NCBI GenBank assembly: GCA_963738135.1
Contig: CAVTVK010000003.1
Coordinates: 124,001-188,000 of the forward strand
From: Bog-473 sp963738135
GTDB lineage: Bacteria; Actinomycetota; Acidimicrobiia; Acidimicrobiales; RAAP-2
Direction: 5' to 3'
DNA: 64,000 nt
Shown: positions 46,227 through 55,073 of the stretch, piece by piece
Layout: each line of letters starts with the position of its first letter
Numbering within the stretch: the stretch's first letter is position 1
Translations under genes and position numbers: made by a program
The notes under the pieces: generated by a model
What the model saw: the letters and a program-made list of their open reading frames with translations, nothing else
What the model was told of the DNA's origin: nothing
Databases searched by the model: none

Positions 46227-47001
46227 CTAGATCAAGTCGGACAGCCCTTCCCACCCGGCCGGCGGCGCGGCGAGCTGCCAGAACTGCTCGGGTACGGGGC
46301 CCTCCATGCGGGCTGGTCAGCGCGTGGTCCTGCTCCAACGGCGCGATCTGCGAGGTGTAGCACCAGATGGCGCGACGCTTGCGTTCCTCGTCGGGCACGT
46401 GGGGGACGATGGCCGGCGTCGGCCACGGGTGGGCGCGCAGCAGCTTGGCGACCCGCCAGGCGAGCATGCCGGGCAGGTGCTTGTAGCCGTGGTCCTCGTA
46501 GCAGAACCACTCCCGATCTGGTTGTTCCAGCCGCACCAGGAGGCAGGCGTCGTGCACCATGACGTGATCGGGGTTGGCCAGTCCCATCGGAAAGAACACC
46601 GAGGTGGGATCCACCTGCCGCGATGGCGGCGCCGAGGACGGGGGCGACGTCGGCCGGTGTCGGGCGATCCGCCGGCGCCAGGTACTGATGGTCGGAGAAC
46701 TCGAGCCACTCGTAGGCGGAGTCGAGGACCGCCATGGCCGCGGCGTCCTCTTCACGCCGCACCGCCACCACGTCGTCGCCCGGCCACAAAGCCACCCAGC
46801 GCGTCCCATTCCGAGGGCACCTCGGGGTAGGCCGGGGGCCGGCCGGCCAGCACGGTGACGACGGTCGTGTCGTCGTAGCTGGCGATGAGATGGCCGGCGC
46901 CCATGGCGGCGTCGTCGAAGTGCGGCGAGACGACGAGGATGCGACTGAATGCGGCGGGGTCGACCTCGCCCCAGCGTCGGCTCGGCGAAAGTGGTGCTCA
47001 T
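46227..47001 (-). CDS. PIG-L family deacetylase (frameshifts)
   Basis: Fragments in alternating frames reconstruct a LmbE/PIG-L deacetylase: ILVVSPHFDDAAMGAG (the PHxDDA zinc motif variant), VVTVLAGRPPAYPEVPSEWD, VFFPMGLANPDHVMVHDACL (late zinc His) and YTSQIAPLEQDHAL, ending GWEGLSDLI. At least four indels lie between 46310 and 46970. Family members remove acetyl groups from GlcNAc conjugates, for example in mycothiol or bacillithiol synthesis. The start ATG 47001 is 7 nt from the MFS stop. Confidence 0.72.
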
Positions 47002-47008
47002 GCCCGGA

Positions 47009-48253
47009 TCATACGGGTACGTCGTCGATCTCACCGGCGACATGGCGCCGGAAGACGGGGAGCAGCGCGCCGATGACGGCGGCGCCGGCAATGCAGGCGA
47101 GGCCGCCCGAGACGATGGAGAACTCAATGCTGGTCACCGTGGCCACTGCGCCGGACTCCATGTCGCCGAGGCGGGGGCCGCCCTGGACGACGGCCATCTG
47201 AATGGAGGACATCCGACTGCGGAACCGCTCGGGGATGGAGCTCTGCAGCATGGTGTTGCGCAGGACGGCCGAGATGACGTCGGCCCATCCGGCCACGGCC
47301 AACAGGGCCAGCGCGACCCACAAGGTGTCGGTGAACCCGAACAGCGCGATGGCCGCCCCCCACACCGAGACCGCCACGATGACCGCCCAGCCCTGGCGGC
47401 GCAGGTTGGCGACCCAGCCCGTGGTCACCGCCCCGATCAGCGCGCCCACGCCGGGCGCGGCGTAGAGAAAGCCCAAGGTGATGGTGCCGCCGCCGAACAC
47501 GGCGCCCGCCATGGCGGGAAAGAGCGCCCTGGGCATTCCGAACACCATGGCGTTGATGTCGATGAGGTAGACGCCCTGCAGTGCCTGACGCGAACGGAGG
47601 TAGCGCAGCCCCTCCTTGGTCGACTGCCAGGGGGAGAGGCCTCCGGCATCGTGGGCCGGGGGGATCGGGCGCAGCATGGCCGACGTCACGGCGGCCACCA
47701 CGAAGGAGGCGGCGTCGAGCCCGTAGACAAGCGGGAGCCCGATGCCGAGCAGGAGGCCCGACAGCGCCGGCCCGATGATGACGCCGACCTGGAAGACGAT
47801 CTGCGTCATGGCGGCGGCCGCGGGGATCTGGCGCCGCTCGACCATGCCGGGCACCGCCGCCATGCGGGCCGTGCTCGAGAACCCCGTGAGACCGGCCGCC
47901 AGCGCGCTGACGACATAGAGCACGACCAGCGACGGCTGGGTCACCGCCGCGTTGACGGCCATCGCAGCGCTGGTCAGCAGCAGGGCCACCGCCGTCCACA
48001 CCATGATGCGGCGTTTGTCGACGGCGTCGCCCATGGGCCCGGCAGACAGGGCGCCGGCAAGAAACGGGAAGAGCTGGGCCAGGCTGATCGCTCCCACTTG
48101 CAGCGTGGAGTGCGTCATGGAGTACACCTGGTACGGGATGGCGACGACGGTCAGCTGCGTCCCGATGACGGAGATGAGCTGGCCGATGAAGAGGAGACGG
48201 AAGTCGCGACTCTCCCGCAGCGGGGTGGTGTCCACCAGGATCCGGCCCGGCAT
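47009..48253 (-). CDS. MFS transporter (EntS-like)
   Basis: A 414-residue major facilitator with about 12 helices. DFRLLFIGQLISVIGTQLT and the loop GPMGDAVDKRRIMVWTAVA (variant GxxxDxxxRR signature) are typical of the EntS-like exporter branch. The substrate is unknown. The frame stays open upstream through the end of the SDR gene, but ATG 48253 (PGRILVDTTPLRESRDF) gives the family N-terminus. Confidence 0.87.
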   Translation of the reverse strand: MPGRILVDTTPLRESRDFRLLFIGQLISVIGTQLTVVAIPYQVYSMTHSTLQVGAISLAQLFPFLAGALSAGPMGDAVDKRRIMVWTAVALLLTSAAMAVNAAVTQPSLVVLYVVSALAAGLTGFSSTARMAAVPGMVERRQIPAAAAMTQIVFQVGVIIGPALSGLLLGIGLPLVYGLDAASFVVAAVTSAMLRPIPPAHDAGGLSPWQSTKEGLRYLRSRQALQGVYLIDINAMVFGMPRALFPAMAGAVFGGGTITLGFLYAAPGVGALIGAVTTGWVANLRRQGWAVIVAVSVWGAAIALFGFTDTLWVALALLAVAGWADVISAVLRNTMLQSSIPERFRSRMSSIQMAVVQGGPRLGDMESGAVATVTSIEFSIVSGGLACIAGAAVIGALLPVFRRHVAGEIDDVPV

Positions 48254-48349
48254 GGCGGTCAGCCTACGGTCGAGCGCGGAGTGGCGCGCGACCGGTGCGG
48301 CGTTGGTCAGGAGAGCTGCCGGCCGAGGTCCGCGCACCGAGATGTCCCA

Positions 48350-49131
48350 CGCCGCGGGCCAGTCGTTCGTGCGCAGGAGCGCGTCGCTCCCGCCGTCGCA
48401 GAAGACGACCGATCCGCAGAAGAACGCGCCGTCGGGCCCGAGGAGGAGGTCCACCAGGGCGGCGATCTCCTCGGGCCGGCCGGGCCGGCCGACCGGGTAT
48501 GGGCAACATGTCGAGAAGCGGGCCGGCCTCGGGGTCCGCCCGCATGCCCGCCACCATCGGCGTGTCGATCATGCCGGGGGCGATGGCGTTGAGCCGGAGG
48601 CCCGACCCGGCCCAGTCGGGCCCGGTGGCGTTGCGGCGCACCCAGTGGGCCAGGGCCAGCTTGGCGGCCGGGTAGGCCACCAGGGAGGTGTGGGCGTCGG
48701 CGATCTGCGCGCTGAGCTCCTCGTCATGGCGGAGGCAGGCCCGACGAGGTCGGCGGGGATGGCGGGCTGCACAGTGGTCGAGTTCGAGCTGATCGCCACG
48801 GCGGCGCCACCCGGCGTCGAGCAGTCGGACGCAGACCGTCGAGCACGTCGACGGTGCCGAAGTAGTTGACCGACGCCAGCAGCGAGCCCGCCCGGTCGGG
48901 CGTGCCGGCGAGCCCGGCACAAGTGACGATGCCGGCGAGCGCGCCGCCGCAACGCTCGGTCGCCTTCTCGACGGCGACCCGGCGGCCGGCGGGCGTGGCG
49001 AGGTCGGCCACGACATCGGTCTCGTCCTTGTCGACGCCGATGACGTTCCAGCCCGAGGCGCGCAGCCGCGTCGCCGTGGCGGCGCCGATGCCCGAGGCGG
49101 CGCCGGTGATGACGACGGTGCGGTCAGGCAG
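48350..49131 (-). CDS. Short-chain dehydrogenase/reductase (several frameshifts)
   Basis: Rossmann start LPDRTVVITGAASGIGAATA, then VVADLATPAGRRVAVEKATE and VNYFGTVDVLDGLRP. Catalytic Ser is in ISSNSTTVQPAIP and the YxxxK in AYPAAKLALAHWVRR; GLRLNAIAPGMIDTPMV and FFCGSVVFCDGGSDALLR complete the fold. Frame changes fall near 48830, 48728 and 48495. After the core no stop is seen before the MFS start, so the left boundary is approximate. No standard start codon is visible; CTG 49131 overlaps the peroxiredoxin stop. Confidence 0.72.
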
Positions 49132-49583
49132 CGGATCGCGCCTTCAGGACGGCGAGCGCCTTGTCGGCGTGCGCTCCCATGGAGACCTCGGTATGGATGA
49201 CGTCGAGGACGGTACGGTCGGTGTCGATGACGAAAGTGACCCGTTTGTTCGGCAGGAAGCTCACGCCGCGCTTGGCGCCGAGCTGCGAAGCCACGGCGCG
49301 GTCGGGGTCGGAGAGCAGACGGGAAGCCGAGGGACTCCTTCTCGTCGAACTGCTTCTGCTTCTCCACGGCGTCGGCGCTGATGCCGACCGGCTGGGCGCC
49401 GACGGCGGCGAACTCGCCCGCCATATCCCGAAAATGGCAGCTCTCCTTGGTGCAGCCATAGGTCATGGCGGCCGGGTAGAAGAACAGCACCACGGGCCCG
49501 TTGGCCAGGAACCCGCTCAAGGAGCGGGGGGCGCCCGTCTGGTCGGGGAGTGTGAAGTCGGGAACAACGTCGCCTTTTTGCAT
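49124..49583 (-). CDS. Peroxiredoxin, BCP/PrxQ type (frameshift)
   Basis: About 152 residues. GDVVPDFTLPDQTGAPRSLS leads to the active site AAMTYGCTKESCHFRDM, with peroxidatic Cys and the resolving Cys five residues later, as in BCP. A frame change near 49325 is needed before LLSDPDRAVASQLGAKRGVS and VTFVIDTDRTVLDVIHTEV. It reduces peroxides with thioredoxin. ATG 49583 gives the standard start. Confidence 0.83.
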
Positions 49584-49621
49584 CCGCTCAATGTAGGGCG
49601 AAAGCGTCGCGTCGTGCCCGA

Positions 49622-50368
49622 CTAGCCCTCGAAACGGAAGCCGACACCCCGCACGGTGACCAGGTGGCGAGGGTTGGCCGGGTCCGGCTCGACCTTCCGT
49701 CGCAGCCTCTTGATGTGCGTGTCCAGGGTGCGGGTATCGGTCAGTTCCTGGTCCCACCAAAGCCGATCGATGCACCAGTCGCGGGTCACCACTTGGCCGC
49801 TGTGGGACATGAGGAGGGCCAGCAGGTCGAATTCCTTCCGGGAGAGCTCGACCGGGACCTCGTCGACCGTCACCTCGCGCCGTCCGGCATCGAGACGCAC
49901 CGGGCCTACGGCGAGGACCTCCTCGTGGTGCTCGGCAATGGCCACCCCGCGCCGCAGGACGGCACGCATGCGGGCGACGAGCTCGCGTAGTCGGAATGGC
50001 TTGGCCACGTAGTCGCTCGCACCGAGCTCGAGCCCGAGCACGATGTCGACCTCGGAGTCGCGCGCGGTCACCATGATGATCGGCACAGGCTTGAGGCTCC
50101 GCATCTGCTGACAGATCTCGATCCCGGATTGGTCCGGAAGCATGACATCGAGCAGGACGAGATCAGGGTGGACGCGGTGGAAGAGGCGCAGCGCTTCGTG
50201 TCCGTCCCCGGCTGACTCCACGGTGAAACCTTCGCGTGTCAGTCCGGACGCCAGGGCCTGGCGATAGGACTCCTCGTCGTCGACCACGAGGACCAACGGC
50301 CGATTGTCCCGGGCCGGGCCGGGTTGAGGGGACCGGCCGCTCGCGGCCGGTGCGTTCGCGATTGCCAC
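49622..50368 (-). CDS. OmpR/PhoB-family response regulator (RegX3-like)
   Basis: A 248-residue regulator. Receiver domain: VLVVDDEESYRQALASGL, phosphoacceptor Asp in DLVLLDVMLPDQSG, Lys in SDYVAKPFRL. Winged-helix domain: EVPVELSRKEFDLLALLMSH and DTRTLDTHIKRLRRKVEPD. VDDEESYxxAL resembles mycobacterial RegX3 of the phosphate response. No sensor kinase is adjacent. GTG 50368 precedes a short disordered lead-in. A PHO-box-like repeat lies upstream, consistent with autoregulation. Confidence 0.88.
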   Translation of the reverse strand: MAIANAPAASGRSPQPGPARDNRPLVLVVDDEESYRQALASGLTREGFTVESAGDGHEALRLFHRVHPDLVLLDVMLPDQSGIEICQQMRSLKPVPIIMVTARDSEVDIVLGLELGASDYVAKPFRLRELVARMRAVLRRGVAIAEHHEEVLAVGPVRLDAGRREVTVDEVPVELSRKEFDLLALLMSHSGQVVTRDWCIDRLWWDQELTDTRTLDTHIKRLRRKVEPDPANPRHLVTVRGVGFRFEG

Positions 50369-50798
50369 GCTGTGTTCAGCCTCAGGCAGCGTCGTGGGGA
50401 ACCCGGGACGACCTGAACGGGAGAAGGGCAGGCGACGACGGTGGACGGGGGGTAGTTCGCACCGGCGTCGCCTGAGGACGCGGGGAGACGAAGACCCGCG
50501 CCATGGTGACCAATGATCCGAGCAGCTCCGTTGCGGTGTGAGCGCGCCGGTCGGATCATGATGACCTCGGCCAGGGCTTCCTGGCCGCGATGACAACCGG
50601 AGCCGGGACTGGAACGAAGATCCCGGCCAGAGTGATCCCTGTAGTGATCCTCGGTCGCCATCGCCGATCACGCTACGAAGCCGAGGTGAACGGGCTGTGA
50701 AACCGTTGCAACCAACAAGTGTGCTGAAGATGAACTCTTAAGGTTGCGGTCCTGCTCAGAGGATTACGCTCCCTGGGCACACGAGTGGGAGGTACCGG
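50369..50798. other. Intergenic region between two divergent genes
   Basis: A 430-bp gap between the response regulator and the PPOX gene. Apart from the PHO-box-like repeat at 50686-50706 and a more AT-rich stretch at 50700-50750, I see no gene, RNA or repeat in it. Confidence 0.5.
50686..50706 (-). promoter_or_regulatory. PHO-box-like direct repeat
   Basis: On the minus strand TTCAC occurs twice with an 11-nt period (GTTTCACAGCC then CGTTCACCTCG). Actinobacterial PHO boxes are direct repeats of an 11-nt unit close to GTTCACC. It lies between the response regulator and the divergent PPOX gene and could serve either. Confidence 0.45.
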
Positions 50799-51297
50799 AT
50801 GACCGAGGCCATGGGCCACGGCGTGAATCAACGCAAGGCCATACAGATGACACCCGCCGAGGTGGACGCGTTCCTCGCCGAGAGGCGAAACATGACGATG
50901 TGCTCCATATCCCACGACGGCTCCATCCACGCCGTGGCCATGTGGTACGGGTTCTTGGACGGCTGCGTCACCGTGGAGACGAAGGCCAAATCGCAGAAGG
51001 TCCAGAACCTGCGCCGCGACCCGCGCCTGACGCTGCTCTTCGAGGACGGCGACTACTACGAGGAGCTCCGTGGGGTCGAGCTCGTCGGGAGAGCGGAGAT
51101 CGTCGACGACCCCGACCAGGCTCTGGCGGCTCGGCATCAGCGTCTACGAGCGCTACAACGGGCCGTACACCGAGGAGCTCAAGCCGATCCTCGAGGTGAT
51201 GCTGCACAAGCGCGTGGCGGTGAAGCTCAACGTCGAGCGGACCGTCAGCTGGGACCACCGCAAGCTGGGATTGCCGTCGACGCGTCCGGTCACGTGA
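50799..51297 (+). CDS. PPOX-class flavin/F420-dependent oxidoreductase (frameshift)
   Basis: About 165 residues: MTPAEVDAFLAERRNMTMCS, ISHDGSIHAVAMWYGFLDG, TKAKSQKVQNLRRDPRLTLL and GVELVGRAEIVDDPDQ, the usual split-barrel pattern. After a frame change near 51118 it continues with VYERYNGPYTEELKPILEVM and RTVSWDHRKLGLP. F420 is the likelier cofactor in actinobacteria. Its stop overlaps the next gene as GTGA. Confidence 0.8.
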
Positions 51298-51790
51298 AAT
51301 TCAACATCCGGCAGGCGGTCACCGTGCCGCCGGCCCGGGCGATGGAGGCATATTGCTCCCCCACGTTTTACGAGGGCCGCCCGGCCCGCGACGACATCGC
51401 GGTACGTGAGGTCGTCCGACATGAAGCCGGCGAGCAGCGCGTCCTGCTCGAAGTGCGCTTCGCATTCACGGGATCGGTGTCGCCGGCGGTGCGGGCCGTG
51501 GTCGACCCCGCAAAAATGTCCTGGGTCACCCGCACCGAGATTCCTGCTGGCCGAAGGTCACTCCAGCTGGGTCGTGCTGCCCGACCACTACCCCGACCGG
51601 TTGAGCGCCAATGGCGTCTACCGGTTCGACGAGGGCGATGGCGGATCCGGGACCTCTACGGTCGAGGTAGAAGGCGACCTGCAGAGTCCGCGTCCCGTTG
51701 GTCGGGCGTTCCGTCGAGAAGGTCATCGTCGGCGATCTGCGTGCCTACATCGCTGACGAGGTCGCAGGCATCGCCGACTGGGACGGATGA
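51294..51790 (+). CDS. DUF2505-type SRPBCC protein (frameshifts)
   Basis: About 165 residues from GTG 51294: KFNIRQAVTVPPARAMEAYC, VRFAFTGSVSPAVRAVVDPA, SWVVLPDHYPDRLSANGVYR and, after a frame change near 51690, RSVEKVIVGDLRAYIADEVA. The order matches DUF2505, a START-like ligand-binding fold in actinobacteria. A second change falls near 51540. Function unknown; coupled to the PPOX gene. Confidence 0.7.
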
Positions 51791-51793
51791 AGT

Positions 51794-53203
51794 TCAGCCG
51801 CCGGGTTGATCGCACAGCTTGAGCATCTGCGTCATGCCGTCCTCGATCCCGCCGGCCAGGATGTCAATGTCCGCTGTCGTGTCGTAGTCGCCCGTGATCC
51901 CGAAGTTCACCTCGCCGTCGTAGGAGAAGATGGCGATCCCGAGGCGTATCTGCCCGCCGAGCGGGACGTACGGAAAGGCCCGGATCATCCTCCGCCCCGC
52001 CGCATACAGCGGGAATTGGGGACCGGGCACGTTCGTCGTGACCGTGTTCACGTTGCGCTGCGCCGCCCGGGTGGCCAGGCGCATCCCGAGCGCCAGGAGC
52101 ATGGGCGGCGCGAAGCCCGACATGGACGTGAGGGCCTCGCCGGCCACGGCTTGGCTGGAGTCCTTGAGGTCCTTCATCTGTTCGGTGATGACGTGCAGCC
52201 GCAGCGCAGGGTCGTCGATGTCCACCGGGAGCTCGGCGAACATGGCGGAGACCTTGTTCTCGTAGGTACCGTCGCCGACGGCCTTGCCCGACACGTCGCG
52301 CGGCCGGACCGACACGGGCACCAGCGTCCGCACCACGCGCTCGATGTCCTCGTCGCGTGACAGCAGCAGCTCGCGGAATCCGTTGGTGATGCTGGCCAGC
52401 ACCACATCGTTGAAGGTTCCGCCCAATGCCTTGCGCACCCGCTTGATGTCATCGACCGACGTCGTCGCCCAGGCGTAGCGCCGGTGGGGCCCGAGGGGTC
52501 CATTGAGGCTGGAGAGCGGGGTCGGGCGGACGAGACCGCCGAGGGAGAACAGCCCTCCGGCTACGTCGAGCACATAGCCGGCCATTTTGCGCAGGGCCCG
52601 CGTCTGCGCCCGCGCCGCCCGCACCTGCTCGTAGGGCGACTCCACGATGTTCTCGAGCGCCTCCAGCACCAATTGCAGGCTGGAGGGCTCTGGCCGCGGC
52701 GCCCATTCCGAGCGCCTCGGCCGCGTCGTGTCGGGGCTCAGGTCCATGATCACGGCCAGCAGGTCCGTCCCGGCGACCCCGTCGACCAGCGCGTGGTGCG
52801 TCTTGGCCAGCATGGCCCAGCGGCCGTCCTCGAGGCCCTCGACCACCCAGATCTCCCAGAGCGGCTTGGAGCGGTCGAGCTGTTGCGCCATCACCCGTCC
52901 CACCAGCTTGCGCAGCTCGCTCTCGCTGCCCGGGGCGGGCAGTGCGGTGTGGCGCAAGTGGTATTCGATGTTGAAGTGCGGATCGTCCACCCAGACGGGG
53001 CGGCCCAGCTCGAAGGGCACGAAGCGGACCTTCTGGCGGTACCGCGGCACGAGGTCCAATTTGGAGTCCACCATGGCGACGATGTCGCCGAACGACGGGG
53101 GTGGGCCCTCGAAGATCGCCACCGAGGCGATGTGCATATGGGACACGTGGTCCTCAATGTGGAGGAACGACGCATCGAGCGGGCTCAGGCGATCAGCACT
53201 CAT
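51794..53203 (-). CDS. Wax ester synthase / diacylglycerol acyltransferase
   Basis: A 469-residue WS/DGAT. The catalytic HHxxxDG is in AKTHHALVDGVAGTDLLAVI near residue 132; the start SADRLSPLDASFLHIEDHVS and the later TNVPGPQFPLYAAG are typical. It esterifies acyl-CoA to fatty alcohol or diacylglycerol for storage lipid. GGGAGGG precedes the ATG. The patatin gene just upstream in the same direction may mobilise the same lipids. Confidence 0.92.
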   Translation of the reverse strand: MSADRLSPLDASFLHIEDHVSHMHIASVAIFEGPPPSFGDIVAMVDSKLDLVPRYRQKVRFVPFELGRPVWVDDPHFNIEYHLRHTALPAPGSESELRKLVGRVMAQQLDRSKPLWEIWVVEGLEDGRWAMLAKTHHALVDGVAGTDLLAVIMDLSPDTTRPRRSEWAPRPEPSSLQLVLEALENIVESPYEQVRAARAQTRALRKMAGYVLDVAGGLFSLGGLVRPTPLSSLNGPLGPHRRYAWATTSVDDIKRVRKALGGTFNDVVLASITNGFRELLLSRDEDIERVVRTLVPVSVRPRDVSGKAVGDGTYENKVSAMFAELPVDIDDPALRLHVITEQMKDLKDSSQAVAGEALTSMSGFAPPMLLALGMRLATRAAQRNVNTVTTNVPGPQFPLYAAGRRMIRAFPYVPLGGQIRLGIAIFSYDGEVNFGITGDYDTTADIDILAGGIEDGMTQMLKLCDQPGG

Positions 53204-53268
53204 CGACCCTCCCTTCGGGGCTCCCCCTCAATCGGAGCCTACCCCTGGGCTGCGGCGCGTTCCCGGGT

Positions 53269-54285
53269 TCAGCCGGCGGTCGCCGCGGCCGGCGGATGGC
53301 CCAACGAGGCGAGCTCGGGGGTGGCGAGGATCAGCTCCCGGGTCTCCTCGTAGGCGGCCTCGATCACCTGGGGGTTCCGGTCCTCGGCCATCGCTCGCAG
53401 TCCCATGGCGCGGCGGGATTCGTCCCCGGGCTCCAGGCTGATCACGACGGATCCGGCCGCTTGCAAGCGGGCGATCTCGCGCTCCATCCGACGGTGCACG
53501 CTGCGACGGATCCAGCCGTCGGCGCCGTTGGCGCTGCCGTGCGCCGCCGACATGGAGGAGATGACGACCACCACGTCGAGCTGCTCGGACCGCAGGACAT
53601 CCGCATTCGTGGCGGAGTGCACGCCGCCGTCGAGGTACTCGACGCCCCCGATCTCGACCGGCTGGAAGTAGCCGGGGATGGCGCACGAGGCCAGGACGGC
53701 GGCGGCCAGGCGAGCCGGGGGTGCGCCGTCCCGTCCGAAGACGACCCGGGCCCCGTCCGAGCGCCGGACCGTGCAGATCCTGAGCCCCTCGGGCCAGCGA
53801 CCGCCCATGTGCTCGTCGAGGCCCCGCGCCCGCTCGGAGATGTCGATCCGACCCTTCGGGAGGAGCGTCATGGCCGCCACGTCGGGCCGAAAGGCCAGGG
53901 GACGGCGGAGAGCCCGCGTGATGAGCGCCGGTGACGGGAGGTTCCACAGCCGAAACAGCGCACCGATCGAAGGGGTCGGGAGTGGCTCGGCGTCGGAGGG
54001 GAGGATGCGACGGAGCACGGCGCCGCCGCGGCGCGACGTCGGCACCCCGTAGAGGGACGCCGCAAGGTCCGTTGCGGGCACCCCGACCCGCAGCGCCGCA
54101 CCTGTCACCGAACCGGCGGAGGTGCCGACGATGACGGCGGCCTGGCGGGGGTCCCATCGGGTCTCACGTTGGAGGGCCGAGAGGACACCGGCCTGGTAGG
54201 CCTGGCCCACAACGCCGCCGGCACCGAGAACGAGGCCGACCAAGGGAGTCTTCCCGCTCCCGAATCCCCCAGGGATCACCTTCAT
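53269..54285 (-). CDS. Patatin-like phospholipase
   Basis: A 338-residue lipase. Oxyanion loop GLVLGAGGVVGQAYQAGVL, nucleophile Ser in VIVGTSAGSVTGA and catalytic Asp in VEYLDGGVHSATNADV are all present. Family members hydrolyse phospholipid or triglyceride acyl chains. ATG 54285 follows AAAGGTGG and gives a compact N-terminus; the frame is open to 54366. It is 65 nt upstream of the WS/DGAT gene. Confidence 0.9.
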   Translation of the reverse strand: MKVIPGGFGSGKTPLVGLVLGAGGVVGQAYQAGVLSALQRETRWDPRQAAVIVGTSAGSVTGAALRVGVPATDLAASLYGVPTSRRGGAVLRRILPSDAEPLPTPSIGALFRLWNLPSPALITRALRRPLAFRPDVAAMTLLPKGRIDISERARGLDEHMGGRWPEGLRICTVRRSDGARVVFGRDGAPPARLAAAVLASCAIPGYFQPVEIGGVEYLDGGVHSATNADVLRSEQLDVVVVISSMSAAHGSANGADGWIRRSVHRRMEREIARLQAAGSVVISLEPGDESRRAMGLRAMAEDRNPQVIEAAYEETRELILATPELASLGHPPAAATAG

Positions 54286-54416
54286 CACCCACCTTTCTAC
54301 CCGGCGCCGCATTTCTGCGGACTGATCGGACCGGCGGATGCCCATCGGCCCAGGTGGATGGCACATTGCGGCCGGCAGGCTGGCGCTGCCCGCAGCGACG
54401 ACTCCAGGAAGCGGAG

Positions 54417-55073
54417 TTACGACTCCAAGAAGCGGAGGACGGCCAGCACACGCCGGTGGTCCTTGTCGGAGACGGGCAGATCGAGCTTGGCGAAGATGTT
54501 GGCGACGTGCTTCTCGACAGCGCCCTCGCTCACGACCAGGGCATTGGCGATGGCGGCGTTGGACCGACCTTCGGCCATGAGGGACAGGACCTCGCGCTCG
54601 CGCCCGGTGAGGACGGAGAGAGAATCGGTGCGCCGGGTCGCCCCCATCAGCTGTGTCACGACTTCGGGGTCCAAGGCGGTACCTCCAACGGCGACCCGCT
54701 CGAGTGCCTCGACGAAGTCGCTGACGTCGGCCACCCGGTCCTTCAACAGATAGCCGATGCCGGCAGCATCGTCGGCGAGGAGGTCGGCGGCGTAGCGGGT
54801 CTCGATGTACTGCGAGAACAGAAGGATGCCGAGGCCCTCATGGCGCTCGCGCAGTTCGAGCGCGAGACGGAGGCCCTCGTCGGTGAAGGTCGGTGGCATG
54901 CGAATGTCGATCACGGCGACGTCGGGCGGGTTCTGGGCGATCGAGCTCCGCAGCGCCGCCGGGTCCCCCACGGCGCCGGTGACGGTGAAGCCGCGGTCGA
55001 CGAGGAGCTGCACGAGCCCGTCGCGCAGGATGGCGGAGTCCTCGGCGATGGCGATACGGAGCGTGCCGACCAT
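54417..55073 (-). CDS. NarL/LuxR-family response regulator
   Basis: A 218-residue regulator. Receiver: LRIAIAEDSAILRDGLVQLL, Asp in DVAVIDIRMPPTFTDEGLRL, Lys in IGYLLKDRVADVSDFVEAL. LuxR HTH: LTGREREVLSLMAEGRSNAA and VSEGAVEKHVANIFAKLDLP. ATG 55073 overlaps the kinase stop (ATGA), so it pairs with that kinase and the ABC exporter upstream. Confidence 0.93.
   Translation of the reverse strand: MVGTLRIAIAEDSAILRDGLVQLLVDRGFTVTGAVGDPAALRSSIAQNPPDVAVIDIRMPPTFTDEGLRLALELRERHEGLGILLFSQYIETRYAADLLADDAAGIGYLLKDRVADVSDFVEALERVAVGGTALDPEVVTQLMGATRRTDSLSVLTGREREVLSLMAEGRSNAAIANALVVSEGAVEKHVANIFAKLDLPVSDKDHRRVLAVLRFLES

Noticed and set aside
51285..51305. CACGTGAAA near the DUF2505 start as a third parS site
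   Set aside because: Only the centre and three flanking bases match; the left arm does not fit the consensus.
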